Below are positions 41,865-55,022 of a DNA stretch of 64,000 nucleotides, piece after piece. Source of the stretch: Epiperipatus broadwayi (Eukaryota; Onychophora; Udeonychophora; Euonychophora; Peripatidae); NCBI GenBank assembly GCA_028023455.1, contig JAQFVV010001065.1:1-64000 (forward strand), written 5' to 3'. A program made the translations under genes and the position numbers. A model generated the notes under the pieces. That model did no database searches. It worked only from the letters and a program-made list of their open reading frames with translations, and was not told the DNA's origin. Each line of letters opens with the position of its first letter. Positions within the stretch are counted from its first letter, which is position 1.

Positions 41865-43740
41865 GAATAGAAAGACATTCTTGCAAGGATTAATTGTATA
41901 TGGATTTGTTCTTTTATTTGCAGATTTAATATTATAAAATTTATATGTTAAGTTTATAACTCAAAATAGTTTCAAGTCAGAAGCATTTATGAATTTAACT
42001 TGATTAATCTCTGCAAACATTTTTGGAACACCTTGCAAACCATATAAATTGCAAAATATATCTTAGGTTTGATTGCATTATTTGATTCTTGCTTAAGATA
42101 GTATTTTTAAGCGGATATAAAATAAAATAGAATAGATAATCAACGTTTATATAATTTGTAATAATTTACTATGCAATCAATAAGAAGATCGAAATAAGAT
42201 GTAGTTTAGTTTCAAAGGAGACAATGATTTCTCTTATAAAAGCAGTGTATTGTAGACAATACCACGTATATTATCTACTCTTAAAAAAGTGAATGAAAAT
42301 TTCAAGATATGTATATATATAACTAATAATGATGTTAGATTTTTTTTGATCGGATTATTTTAATAATTGCATATTTTGAATAAAAAACTAAAAATATAAT
42401 AGTAGATATATTTTTATTTTATTTTAATATTGATTAGAATGTTGTATTAAAAAGGAAAACAAAGTTTGTAAAATACATTTAAATAATTCTCAATGTTTGT
42501 ATTAAATCATCATATATTTTTTCTAATAATGCAAATAATTTGCCTTACTTATGTGTAATTATGTACATTTTAATTTCAGCTCTAATCGAAATTAAAATCT
42601 AGAGACTGCGGGAGTTTTTATTGAGGGAGTGGTACCAGCGTCAAATTAAAATCAGTGATGTTCAAATATTTTTTTGTTTGATAAAAATAAACTTTGTTAT
42701 ATTAATTAATAAATACAATTTTGAAAGAGAATTTTTTTTTAAAAAAAAATGCAATCCGTGTTAATAAACTATCACTATTCTAAAACATTTTTTTCATTTT
42801 TTTTTTTAAAAAAATATTCATGCTGCTTTAATTATTTACAATGACATTTTCTAAAAAAAAAAAAAAAAAAATTCAACTATAAATTCAAGTGAGGGAATAA
42901 ACTTGATTCTATATTAAAACTGTGACAATTTATAGACTATGTTAAAATAAAAAGATATTATATTAAGAGTTAGGTTGGCGATATATATATATATAATAGA
43001 TCAATATGTCTAAAAATAAAGTAAATAAATCTGGTGTTAACTCCACTCACAATGCATAAAACATTCATTTTTTATTCACTTTATAATGTGATAAAAAGGG
43101 CAACCACTATGTAGAAATGTAGATTTCAAAAACAATATCTCATCTTCAGATATCTTGAAGCATCTCAACAAATCATAGAAACATAACAACAGCTCATCCT
43201 ATATCAGTAACGGAAATGGTAAAGAATCTTTAAATATTCCACTCCAAAACAAAGTTCTCCCAGCAGGCCCTCAAAAAAAAAAAAAAAAACAGAAAAAAGA
43301 TAATACATTACTCACTCACCAAGGTTTATCAGCAATCAACTAGGAAAAGATTAAATAATTTTTCCATTTTTGTTTACCCTCTAACTAAATATCATTAGAT
43401 ACCCATTACTGGATGGTTAACTAGTTTAATTATGGACTGGTTATCTAGGGTAATAACAATTTTATGTTTTGCTCAGACTTGTTCAATCTCAGGTCATAAA
43501 TTAGGCAGTTAGTTTCACAGGCTTATGATATATATATATCATAAAGTACCTTGTCTTTGTGGTTTATGCATATATCTATTTTTTCATTCTAAAGTTTGCT
43601 TGTGCAAAAAAACCTATACAGTACATTATTTAGTCAATTTTTTTTAATGACACTTCTTTCTTACTTATTATAAACATTTTATTAATTTACATTCCGGAAT
43701 TATTAATATTTTCACTCCAATAGCATTCTTGAAAGATAAA
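41865..43740. other. AT-rich DNA with homopolymer runs
   Basis: Runs of A near 42850 and 43270. Nothing coding is recognised. Confidence 0.35.
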
Positions 43741-43741
43741 T

Positions 43742-43753
43742 CCCCCCCCCCCC
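43742..43753. repeat. Poly(C) run of 12
   Basis: Twelve C in a row, unusual in this AT-rich DNA, next to a fragment of the foldback family. Confidence 0.9.
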
Positions 43754-43756
43754 AGT

Positions 43757-43880
43757 AGTATTTTATGCTAAAACCGCTTTGTTTATTTGGCCCAGTCACA
43801 ATCTCTTACATATTCATTTATCATTTGTTCAATATTTATCAATATCAAATTATTGCAAATGATTTATAAGTACCAATCTT
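43757..43880 (+). repeat. Fragment of the foldback family of 32715-33530
   Basis: TATTTTATGCTAAA, CCCAGTCACAATCTCTTACA and ATTTGTTCAATA align in order with 32863-32960 of the long inverted repeat. Confidence 0.55.
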
Positions 43881-44102
43881 TTTGTATTTATAACAATCAT
43901 ATTACCCTTTTTAGATTAAAAAACTCTAGGTGGACAAATGATTACTGATACTCATTAATGTACTGAGAGAGATGGTATTAATGTGGCAAACACAAAAGTT
44001 TGATTATTATAAGTCAAATTGTAATGTAATATATATATATATAAAAGTAATTGTGTGGGTTTTTTTTTATTAGTATAAATATATAATATTGTGCAAAACA
44101 AC

Positions 44103-44890
44103 TACTTTTTTTATATATGCTATAAAATAAACACACACTCCCTTGTCATTAAATGTTATAAAAACATAGGTGGTCCAACTATGCTTAGAGCTTATTCTTT
44201 AAATAAATCCATCATTTATTGATCATGTTTGAATTGAGAGCTTGATCTTATTGCTAACCTGATTTGTAAATCAGCTTATTATTTGCATAAATTGAGATTA
44301 TATTACACAGAGAAGAGAAACTTCCTTATTTTTAACTATCTGCAAATATTTGTCATATATGTAATAATTGGTAATATCGAAACTTATACACTTATAAACT
44401 CTTGTGGAAGTAAACTATTTTTCACACATACACTATAAAATAGACACACACTTCGCCGTCAATAATTGATTAAAAGCATAAATTATACAGATCTGATTTT
44501 TAAAGAAACAAACGTTTATTGACCATGCTGAAATTGAGAGTTTGATCTTACTGCTAGATAGATTTTTAAGTAGGCATAATACTTACTCAACTGATGTCCA
44601 TAATATTTCATGTGTATAAGTCACTATATACCAATTAATAATGTTCAGTGTCACAAATTGTTAAAAATGCAAACATTTATCTTCCCAGTGATATAATCTG
44701 AACTTATGCAAGTAATATAATGATTTAAAAATCAGATTAGTAATAAGATCAAGTTTTCAATTAAAACATGGCCAATAAATTTTGAGTTATTTGAAGAATA
44801 GGCTTTAAGCATATATGGATTACCTATGTGTCTAAAGCATTTATTGACATGAGAGTGTGTGGCTATTTTAAAGTATATGAGGAAAGAATA
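44103..44890. repeat. Cluster of two direct and one inverted ~200-bp repeats
   Basis: Copies at about 44103-44304 and 44413-44605 are in the same direction, and one at about 44690-44890 is inverted. Shared words are ACACACACT, TTTATTGA(T/C)CATG, AATTGAGAG(C/T)TTGATCTTA and the complement of the last near 44745. It could fold into a hairpin and looks like a degenerate foldback element. Confidence 0.6.
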
Positions 44891-44899
44891 GTTGATTTC

Positions 44900-46730
44900 C
44901 ATAATATTTCATAAGTAAAATATTGTGAAGATACATTAAACTGACCACACACAAATCACCACTCACACACGCATCATAAAGACTGAATCTACCAACACAA
45001 TCAAAAGCATATTATTGATTATAAGCTAATATGTTTGTGTAAAATTGTCAGTCATAATTATATTATTGACAATACTAATTTATATGTATACCAAGCCCTT
45101 AAATGCAAGCAAGTAAAAGTCTCTAAAAACCAAAGAAAGAAATTTATTATTATTATTATTATTAATCGAGCATAAAATTGTAAGAAGATCAAAATACTGT
45201 TATCAATGAAAGCAAAGCATGAACATGAAACTCATGATTTATAAATAAAGCATAAGACAAGATAGGACACTTTCATTCTTTTTAAGAAAAAAAGAAGGCA
45301 AATAAATTATGTCATCAAGAAATGATATTTGATAAATTCTTAAAATCAATTTATTTGTCATGTTAACTATCCTTAATATTGAAGTTCATAAACCACTATG
45401 ATTGCAATTCAAGGAAGTTGATTAAAGGACCCACCTTAATTCTATAAAAAACATCGTATGGATGGAGCTACTTCTTATACAACCAAGAGCTTCTGATTTA
45501 ATTATCATTTCAAAGTAACATCATGATGACCATGATAGTAAAAAATCTACAATTCACTATAATCAAGCAAAGAAATAACTTCAGCACAGGGAAGACAGTT
45601 TATTAAAGAGTGAGTCACCAACATGAAGACCCAGATGATGACTGAAGATTATCCGATGGACTACCATTCAATTCATGCAAAGGAACATTCTTAGGAGCAA
45701 AGATACTCAGACATCTCATGATATGAATTACAAGATATTGAACTATGGCTAGACTAAGCTGTATTAACATCCCAAATTATATACTTTTTATTCTTATTTG
45801 GCTTGTTAAATTGGTTTCTTTTTTTTTGGAAAGAGAGAGTCAATCCATCCCACCTCCAATTATTCTAGATGGAGGGGAGCTATCAATCCTATTTTTTATT
45901 TTTCATTTAATAATAAAATTTATGGGCAGACTTCCAACTTTATCAGTCTACTAAATTGAAAAATGAGACTTTAATCTTATTGAATATTAAGCACTCACAC
46001 TTTGACAGTTACATCATTTTTTATGTTCAATGTTTGTGTTCAATAACATAATTATTAATTAATGTTGTTATTCAGAATGAATGACTAAACCCTTGGATGA
46101 TTGGTCTGCTCTATCATAGATTTGTATGACATAATAATAGGAGGGAGGTTCTGAAAATAAAAGCAATTGCCAAAAAATTATAAGATTAATAAGCAACTGA
46201 TATTAATAATTTTAGTTAGCAGAGTTAATTGTTAAAATATAGGTTTCTTTTTTTTAACATTGTATTCAATATAAAATTAAAATTATTAAATTAGAATGGT
46301 GAATGACCATCTTTTGTAGGAATCAAAGGTATGAATTAGTAAATAGCTAATGAATACAAACAAAGGATTGACATGCCTACACAATTATTAAATTAATCAA
46401 AACATGTTATTTTTGTTATCCAACAATCATGAGTGGAAACAATTACTAAAATTAATTTGGTAAATATTAAATTAAATTAGTTTTCTGTTGTTTGATTTTT
46501 CTATTTTCCAATTAATCACACTATACACATATCATACCTGGAAATAGAGTACATGTACATTTTCCCTGAGTTTGAACTCTGTGGCATAATGAGGATCAAG
46601 AAGAGGTGAAGTAAGAGAGTTGTGCAACTGAGAATACCATCCCACTCAATCATTAACCATCATGGGACTACTTCTTAAGTCTTAGATAAATCATAAAATA
46701 ACTGACTTGCCTTATAATGTGTAATGACTA
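44900..46730. other. AT-rich DNA, nothing recognised
   Basis: Includes a short (ATT)n at 45145-45163. Open frames such as the one at 45745 have no protein-like features I trust. Confidence 0.35.
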
Positions 46731-46739
46731 CTGGGAAGA

Positions 46740-46835
46740 CCCAGTGGGTGACCATAGTTAGATACACCTCACAAGGTGGAAAGCTCACCCATTACAATAT
46801 ATTGTAGAGTATTGAGTTCAAACCCTATATCCCCA
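46740..46835 (+). repeat. Possible tRNA-derived SINE head
   Basis: GAGTTCAAACCC at 46814-46825 matches an RNA polymerase III B box. About 45 bases upstream, CTCACAAGGTGGAAAGCTC resembles a tRNA D-arm/A-box region. The distance fits a tRNA-like head, but the acceptor stem is not formed. Confidence 0.35.
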
Positions 46836-47089
46836 TACACACAAGGACTTCAGAAAGAAATGGAGAATTTTTTTTCCTTTCCTAAAATGATAGTTTGATA
46901 GATTAGGTATCTATAGGGAACTAAGATTATAAAAGAAAGAAGGTAAATGAACTAAAGGAAGGATATAGTTATAAAAGTATTAAGCCTGGAATAAAAAATT
47001 AAAAAGATTGCTGAAACTTTAACTAGTGAAGATGACCGCTAAACATCACATGATCACCATTTCTTATGCCTACTCAAGCTGTTAAAAAA

Positions 47090-47199
47090 GGCAAAACTCT
47101 CCATACAGTAGTGCCACTCAGTGCAAGCCAGAGTAATCAATGGATGCATTGATTAATCTGGCTTGCACTGAGTGGTACTACTTTATGGAAAGTTTTGCC
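47090..47199. mobile_element. Small hairpin (foldback) element
   Basis: A near-perfect palindrome with arms of about 52 bases (47090-47142 and 47148-47199), outer ends GGCAAAACT...AGTTTTGCC, and a spacer of a few bases around GGATG. Its first ~26 bases match the outer part of the larger palindrome at 55023 with two differences (GCAAAACTCTCCATA, AGTAGTGCCA), so the two belong to one family. No clear target-site duplication. Confidence 0.75.
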
Positions 47200-47916
47200 T
47201 GTTAGTAAAAATGACAATGTATATATTTTGAATATTTTAACAGTCTACTGAAAAATTAAATTTTAATATGGATATAAAAAACTACTATCTCAGTTTAAAT
47301 TTCTAATATATTCATAATTATGACTTACTTCAGTGATTTTATGCATCTGAAAATATTTATATCTAAGAATTAAAGTTTTGACCACATATAAATAGTTGTC
47401 TGTAGACACAAACTCCATACATTTTTTCTAACTCTACTTATGATTTTTTGTCCATTTCATTTATATCTAATAAATTATAATTTTGTTCTTTCTTAATATT
47501 TTATAATACTTTCCATTACTAATTTGGTCTATAATTTTTATTCCTAACAGCACTCATAATCTTTGACTTGATATATCATTTAATTTGCTTTCACCAATCA
47601 TCTATTAATTCAATATATTTTCTGTCTTTGCTTTTACTAATTATGCAGGCTTTATATGTATGTATACACGTGAATACCAAAATTTAAACATTGGCATATA
47701 TATATAAATATTTTTACTAATTTCATATTTTCTGTGTAAAAAGTTTTTTTTTTATTTATTATTTGAATCCAATTTTTTTTAGTGTTTAAAAAGAAAGTGA
47801 TTATCAATTTTAAAAGATCAAGATAAATCATATTAAAAAAATAGATTAAGTCAAGAGGAGAAAAACTTATTACTAAATAATCAAAGTTAAAAAAGAAACC
47901 ATTAATTACTGTAGAC

Positions 47917-48422
47917 CAGGGGTGGCCAACAAGTCGATCATGATCCAACAGTTGATTGCAAAGCCAATTTCGGTTGATCACAAGGCCAACAAGTAAAACG
48001 AATTAGTCAAGATTTTCAAGTTTTTTTGTTATTTTTGTTTTTGTTATAATTTTTTTTTCCAATTCTAGATAGGTCAAGCCCATTAAGTTGTATCATTATT
48101 GAAAATAATAGTTTTAATCTTGACTTAATATAACTAATTTGACTTAATAAATATTGTTAATACTTACTCATGTTGCTTTAGTTCCTTTGGACATGAGTTT
48201 TTTAGCCCATTAAATAATCATGTTATTCTTTATGTAAGTATATATATATAAATAATATGTATTTTACATATATCATGTTATTCTTTATGTAAGTATATAT
48301 ATATAAATAATATGTATTTCACATCTCCCTTTACTTAGACTACTCCCATGACAACAAGTCAATTGCAACACATTTTTAAAATAAAAAGTAGATCTTATGA
48401 ACATAAAAATTGGCCACCCCTG
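47917..48422. mobile_element. hAT-type MITE
   Basis: A 506-bp element with terminal inverted repeats CAGGGGTGGCCAA (left, 47917) and TTGGCCACCCCTG (right, ending 48422). It is flanked by 8-bp direct repeats CTGTAGAC (47909-47916) and TTGTAGAC (48423-48430), differing at one base. CAGGGGT-type ends with an 8-bp duplication are the hallmark of the hAT superfamily. No transposase frame is present, so it is non-autonomous. It contains a 55-bp tandem duplication starting at 48219 and 48274. Confidence 0.88.
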
Positions 48423-48430
48423 TTGTAGAC

Positions 48431-49385
48431 TATCAAAGAATAAATTTTCAACTATCAAATAATTGTATTGCAGCTGTACAGATAAAGGCATTTTACAGAT
48501 AAGCCAGTGGACACACAGCTGTAGATATTCCAATAGTTAAGATTGCTGTGGTGCACCAAAGTGTGCACATACATAGTCAAGAAAAAAATATTTTTAGAGT
48601 AAATATTAAGTATTATTGCTTTTTAAAAACCAACTCATCATGTTCTTTTTTATATATGAGGAGATTCTACAACACAATGCATTGTTAAAATCAATATATT
48701 TTGTTTGAGGAGTGGTTGACCATCCAAGAATGCTAGCACATCTGCAAATTTAAATAAAGAATGAAACCAAGAAATATCCTATGACTGATATCCTGAGACT
48801 AAAGAGGACTTCAAATTTGTTATTGCTTCATGTCTCCCATTGATGCATTCAAATAAAAATAGAGAATAAAATGCATGAAGGGTATTAAGAGAAGAATAAT
48901 ACCTATTTACTGATTGGCATGCCTGCAGACAGAGCAGAAAAAAAGGGAAAAGATGAAATGAAAGATCCATTGCAATTACTAAAAAAATTGTCCCTAAAGA
49001 AATGCAGACTGTGCAATGATCATTGTTATCCAAGACCAATATCATCATCATTATTATGATGAAATAAAAAAATTACTAACCTGAGCTTAAAATAAATTTT
49101 CCAGCTAAATTGCTGTAACGTCTATCTACCCATGTGTGGGTGAATCCAAATTTCTAATCTTTAATAAACCCTACTTTGAATAAAATTTCATTAAACTAAC
49201 TGAAATGGTTTCTACATTGGAAAAAGAAGAAACAACTGGTAATATCAATTTTTTTTACTAACTTTGAACAATTTTCTTTGTTATTATTAATGTCCATTTC
49301 TCTTTCTCTCCAAAGCATTAGAAATATTATTAAAAAATGAAGGGGGGATTCAATAATAATGAATATTGACTATATCAAGTGTAAT

Positions 49386-49388
<3 letters not shown>
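48431..49388. other. AT-rich DNA, nothing recognised
   Basis: Open frames here (for example 48779-49051 on the minus strand) have no recognisable domain. Confidence 0.35.

Positions 49389-49438
<50 letters not shown>
49389..49438. repeat. (TA)n microsatellite
   Basis: About 25 TA repeats ending directly at the LTR-like terminus TGTGCCGG. Confidence 0.97.
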
Positions 49439-49441
<3 letters not shown>

Positions 49442-50350
49442 GCCGGTTCGACGACCCTGTAGTGGTCTTGCATGGTTAGACTCTCATACGCACCGAGCAT
49501 GAAGTGACGTATGCTACAGAATGGGACATTGATAATAATTCTCTAAAATATTTTTGATTAAATATGAGTAAATACCTCAAAGAAATTATTAGAGGAAGTA
49601 GATTGAACCTAAAATTAGGCCCATCCAGACCTTCCTTGTTAAATTGTTTCATTAGCCGATTAATTATACGTTGACTAATTAAAGTGTCCGGACAGAGCCG
49701 TTTAAGATTACTGAATATTTCCTTCAGTCTCTAGCGCCACTCCCATTCAAGATTATACTTATTCCTTTTCTTTCCTGAAAGAGTGTGTAAAATGTGACTA
49801 GTCATTAACGAATATGAATATTTCGAGACGTTCGGACTAAAATAAAAGAAACAATCCAACTCCCCGGTAAGTTATCCCTATCTAGCTCACTTTATATTCT
49901 ATAAATCTCAGGTTAACTACATGGATTTGCATTTTGATTAAAAAAAACTATATCTCTGTACTAATAACTTAATAATTATTTTAACGCTAAGTCAAAAACT
50001 TATAAATGATTTTAATTACAAAAGTGAATATTTATTATCCCCAGATTATTATATTTATCCTCCACTAATGCATACATATAAGTCCAATATATATAAAAAA
50101 TATTTAAATTATATTTACCCTCCACCGATGCATATACATATGACCCCAAGATATATATAAAAAGAAAAAAAAACAATATCTAAAAGATTACACAATGGGT
50201 GTGCCCTATATTCCTTCCCACTTTAGAGTAATAAATCCATATAACAAGGTATGCAGTAATAATATATATATCATAAAAAAAAAATTTACAAAGAACATAA
50301 ATGAGAGAGAGAAAAAAAATATATAATAGAATATAAAATAAAAATATATA

Positions 50351-50383
<33 letters not shown>

Positions 50384-51689
50384 ACCAACTATACACGCTC
50401 CTCTAAACTTGTTCTTGTATTCCATTTGAACTTCCTGGGCCACACGGCTACTTCATAGGGCAGATATGGCTTCCATTCACTGATATACTTTGAGTCTTTC
50501 TTGTCATCAGGGTCTGCTATTTCTTCTAAGGCATCTTCGGACTTGATAGCCAAACAGGTGGTGTACTACAGCTGAAAGTCTACTCCATGGTAGGATAATA
50601 ACCCGGAACGTATAATCGAGCCATCTTTCAACTTATCGGATCTGTAAGTATACTTCTTCCGTATATATGTGTATCGCACATGGCTGATTAGGGCAAGTAG
50701 ATCCTAAATAAATTGCAGTTCTCCAACTATGATTCATCTTTCTTTTTTTTTTCTATTTAAACATAGTGAGAATCCATGTTGTTGATCATTTTCCAAACTC
50801 CACTTAACGATCCTTGCTAAATGCTAATTTTTCAAATTCTTTTTCTGGGAAATAACCAAGTGATTATAATTTTAACAGACACGGTTCATTTTCTCCTTTC
50901 TCTCTGTCAGATTGTTTTTCACAAATCTCTATACTGTTCCATTTTTTTTTAGACTAGTGGGAGACAAGATTTAACTTTCTAAATCTTTGCCATTGGAATG
51001 CTTTTTCAAGCTAGCATTAACTTGTCCGCACTCTTTAGCAGGATAATCTCCCTTGGTCTGCATGCTTTAGCAAGCTAATACTCGACTGACTCAAAGCCCC
51101 CAGTAAGCAGCACATATAGCCCAAACAGTCCAATTGTCATACCCCCTCTACGACCTATTGCATCAGCTAATAATAAATTTAATTATATCTTCATATACCT
51201 TTCTACATTCTTTTACCTTTTTATTTATTAAAGTACACTTTTGCAAGCTTCCATATTGAGTACTTGACACCCATTGTGCTTACATTCCTTTCTTAGATAA
51301 AATCTATTTTATCTTTATTCACGATCAACCGAAAATTCTCTTACAAAACATTTTCTTGTAAAATACAACAAACAAAAAAAAAACTGTTCTACACATAAAC
51401 AAATATTACAACTTATTTTCCCTTTTTTTTTTTTTTAGACAGGTTTGCTAGTCGAATAAATTATTAAAACATATATACACTGCATACACTTGTACTGTGG
51501 GTATAATAAGAATATAATATAGCCCAAACCCATTTATTTATGTACTATATCTGTACCTCCCACTTCCCCTCTGAATTATAATTTAATAAATCGTATTAAA
51601 ATTATAATTTTCATTTAATACATGTAAGCTGTGCTGAATCTTCAGCAAACAGCCATTTTATGCATGGCCGTTATACACGGACTGGCACA
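49439..51689. mobile_element. LTR-like unit of about 2.25 kb with TGTGCC...GGCACA ends
   Basis: It begins TGTGCCGGTTCG (49439) and ends ACTGGCACA (51689), so its ends are inverted repeats in the TG...CA form of LTRs. Both sides are AT repeats, (TA)25 on the left and (AT)6 on the right, so any short target-site duplication is hidden. The interior is less AT-rich in places (49440-49560, 50395-50660) but holds no protein I recognise. It probably represents a solo LTR. Similarity to the neighbouring pair at 51703 and 56357 is not convincing. Confidence 0.55.
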
Positions 51690-52055
51690 ATATATATATA
51701 TGCTGTTACATTATTTCAAAATTAAAATAAAGACGATTGTAAATAAACATTTATTTTATTAAAAACTAACAGCCAAAAAATTAAAAGAGTTGTCTTTAAC
51801 ATATATAGATCGCACAGATGGAAAACTTTAAAAACTATTTTAAAAAAAAAGTATTTGAAAGTATTTTTTGTAAAAAAAAGTACAGATATAAAGATTGATA
51901 TTTTTGAAAATAGAAATAAATGATTTCTATCAGGTTTAATATTAGAAAATGGAAATGATTGTTGTATTAATTAATTGATTGTTTTAAAGCAAACTAGCCC
52001 TGATGACACATAAATAATTAAAAGGTCAGATAAGAGAATGAAAAAATTAAATTGA

Positions 52056-52165
52056 CCAATGCAAGCATGAGGCCACAGCATGGACTGTAAATGGAACATT
52101 AGAATGAATGACATCATGCTTGATTGATCCCTTGGATTTCTGATAAGAGGACCATAAAATAATAA
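52056..52165 (+). promoter_or_regulatory. Candidate U3 promoter of LTR-like unit A
   Basis: CCAAT at 52056-52060 lies where the related unit has its CCAAT box. A TATA-like CCATAAAATAAT starts near 52152. The distance of about 95 bases is close to that in the related unit. Confidence 0.35.
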
Positions 52166-53637
52166 AAGGCAAAATAATTGCTGTTGCAGATTCTGACTAT
52201 TAAGCTATATATGAACAGTAGCTGTATTGCAGATGTCTCAATGTAGGAGTCTTGCAATAGATTTAATTTCCTTTGCATGCACCAGCCAAGGCCTCCTGAA
52301 GACCATCCATGACCAAATGTATGGCTTGTAATGGTTATGTCTCCAAAGCACTATTAGCAAACAATAGGATCAGCAAGAACTTCCATAAACTGAATGAAAT
52401 TTGGAGGAGTCATCAAGATCAAAGGGGAAGTATAAACTTTTGCCAATTGAACTTTCTTTTAAATAAATATGTCTTCAATAAGTAGTCAATCCATAAAGAA
52501 AAAAAGGAATATAAATAAATGGACTCTTATCTGATCAAGAATAGAACTCTAAATCAATTATTAATATTTATTTTTATATAAGTTTGCTATTTCAATCATT
52601 TCCATTTTCATTTTTTTATTTTATTTATGTATTTAACTAGTTCATTTATTTTTATCTATTAACTAAAATGTATTAAATTTAAGTTGGGTGTAGATAGCTG
52701 CATAGATTCATTAAGGTTTATATTAGTTATTTTTTAAGGTTTTTTTTATACATGAAAAAAAAAAATAGATATATCGGTAAATATGAGATGTCATGCTGAG
52801 TGTCCAAACATATTTATTCGTATATCTTTTAAGTTATTATTGTCAATGTGGCACCTTATGATGAGTGCCATTGACTGTAAATTTCCCTCAGCAATTCTCA
52901 ATAAAAAACTATATTTTAATTGTTTATGTTTATTTTAAAGGGGTTTAATTTCAGGCTATTTGTTTTGTAGTTAGGTCAATGATAGTGGAGGGAAATATGG
53001 GTGTTTATATTAATGCAATATACATGCTAGCATACAGGGTAAAGCCCAATTGAATGCATAACCCAAAGATGTAGTCATTGCATTGCAATGGATGCAGACA
53101 TATTTCCTGTGACATTGACCCTTTTTAGCTCTATGGATAGCAACTATAAGTCAGCAGATAGACTGCTCTCCCCATATGTAGCATTTCTCTTAAATATTAT
53201 ATGCATGATTCCTTCACCAGACAGATGCACATTCCTGTACTGGATGAGGATCATGTCCTCATGTCCTTCAAATAATATCATGCTGCAGATACTTATTTCT
53301 GACAGTGTGGTTTTATGCTAGCATCTTCATATTGCATTGGTTATGTCTGTATATTAGGAAGCAGGCATTGAATTGGCTACAAACTTTTAGTCTGAGGTTG
53401 AATGTTTGTTTTTTGAATAGTTTATAAATGAGTAATCTATGTAGCATATCTATACCCAACATTATAAAACAAACTTCTATAAAATGTCCATCTGTGTGGA
53501 CTTACTTAAATAATAATTTAAATTTAAAAAATAATAATAATCTAAATTTAAAATTAATATTAAAATCAAGATAAATTTATTCCTCAATTTTAGAATATTT
53601 ATTATGTATGTGCGTTAATAAATGTTTTTTTTTTTTT

Positions 53638-53652
53638 GTGTGTGTGTGTGTA
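53638..53652. repeat. (GT)n tract
   Basis: Seven GT repeats after a T run, inside LTR-like unit A and absent from its inverted relative. Confidence 0.85.
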
Positions 53653-54104
53653 TGTTATTACTGGCAGTGGCTTATTTTATTTTTTTTTAATATTAAATAT
53701 ATATTTTGACGTATGTATTATAAATCCCTGCATCTCCTTGAGCTAGTGGCAAGGGCTAATGGTCAATAATAAAACATAAAATTGGAGCTTAACAGTACGT
53801 ATCTGCCTACTATATAAATTTTCCAAATTCGAATGGCCTGGTAGCGTCGTTGTACAGAAAATATGGTAAGACTCAAAGTCTCTCATTCCCCGACTATTAT
53901 ACAAGATTATATTATGTGTTATTTTATTATATTCATTATATGTAATCATTTATATATGTATACATTTTTTAAAGTGTTGTTTTCTTTTTGTTTATTAATT
54001 TTGGGTATCATGAAAAAAGGAGGGTTTTTTAATACATTATTCTTATTATATTTAAAGGTCAAATACATGATTGATTAATAGTGAGAAATAACATACAGAC
54101 AACA

Positions 54105-54106
<2 letters not shown>

Positions 54107-54199
<93 letters not shown>
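54107..54199. repeat. (TA)n microsatellite, about 46 repeats
   Basis: Uninterrupted AT dinucleotides. A further short (AT)n follows at about 54217-54230. Confidence 0.97.
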
Positions 54200-54202
<3 letters not shown>

Positions 54203-54231
54203 CTCTGAAATGAAATATATATATATATATG

Positions 54232-55022
54232 CCTGCATGGATATGTGTTGGGTATGAATGTGCAAATCCAGAGAGAGAATGAGAGTAGAAATTTATATTA
54301 GTAAGAAATAACTTTTAGGTAATCAGTAACCTCACTTAATGGGGGAAATGGAATGAATGAGATTTATAATTACAGCAGATCTCTTTAGTTATTCCTATTT
54401 TTTGTAATTTAAATAAATTTTCTGTACCTACTTGTCGATTATTTTTAAGATTTTATATATAAAATTTATTTACTATTTGCGTATGTGCGTGCTTCGAGTG
54501 TTTATTTGTGAAATTTAAATTTTCCATGACCTGAAATACCTATACACCTACTAAATGTATCAACATCCATATATCCTATTATATGCTACTAATGATCAAG
54601 TTTAAATTCATTTGGGGAGGAAGGGGGAGCGGTAAGATTATATTTGGTGTTGTTATCATTACATGTAACCAATTTATGGATTTTTATGTATATTTTTCAA
54701 TGTGTATTAATAATAACTAATAATAAAATTTAATTCTTTGTTTAAAAAAGTTTATACTTTTCTTAACGTTGATTTTTTTCTTGCAAGAAAACAGCTTAGT
54801 CATCATCATCACTAGTAGACTCCAATCATAAAACATAGTTTAAAGATGTGATAGTGTAATGAATAAGTAGAGATAGGAAGCTATGTAATATGACATAAAA
54901 AAGGCTAAGCATATTAACCTATTGTCATTGGAGTGTCCATTGACCTAATAGAGGTTGTTATATTATATATTGGTGTATGCCAGAGCATTATTTCTCAATT
55001 CTAAATTAATAACAGAAATGAT
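54232..55022. other. AT-rich DNA, nothing recognised
   Basis: Only short simple repeats, such as CATCATCATC near 54800. Confidence 0.35.

Larger units (their letters stand above)
51703..53903 (+). mobile_element. LTR-like unit A, inverted relative of 56357-58464
   Basis: Reverse-complement similarity to the unit at 56357-58464 runs along the whole length in matching order: GCACAGATG near 51811 with 58324; TTGACCAATGCAAGC near 52053 with 58075; CTATGGAT...AAGTC.GCAGA near 53130 with 57050; CTGGCAGTGGCTT at 53661 with 56592; GTATCTGCCTAC at 53799 with 56461. Sequence divergence is visible. The outer end near 53903 reads TTATACA. It is probably a solo LTR, read on the plus strand. Confidence 0.65.
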
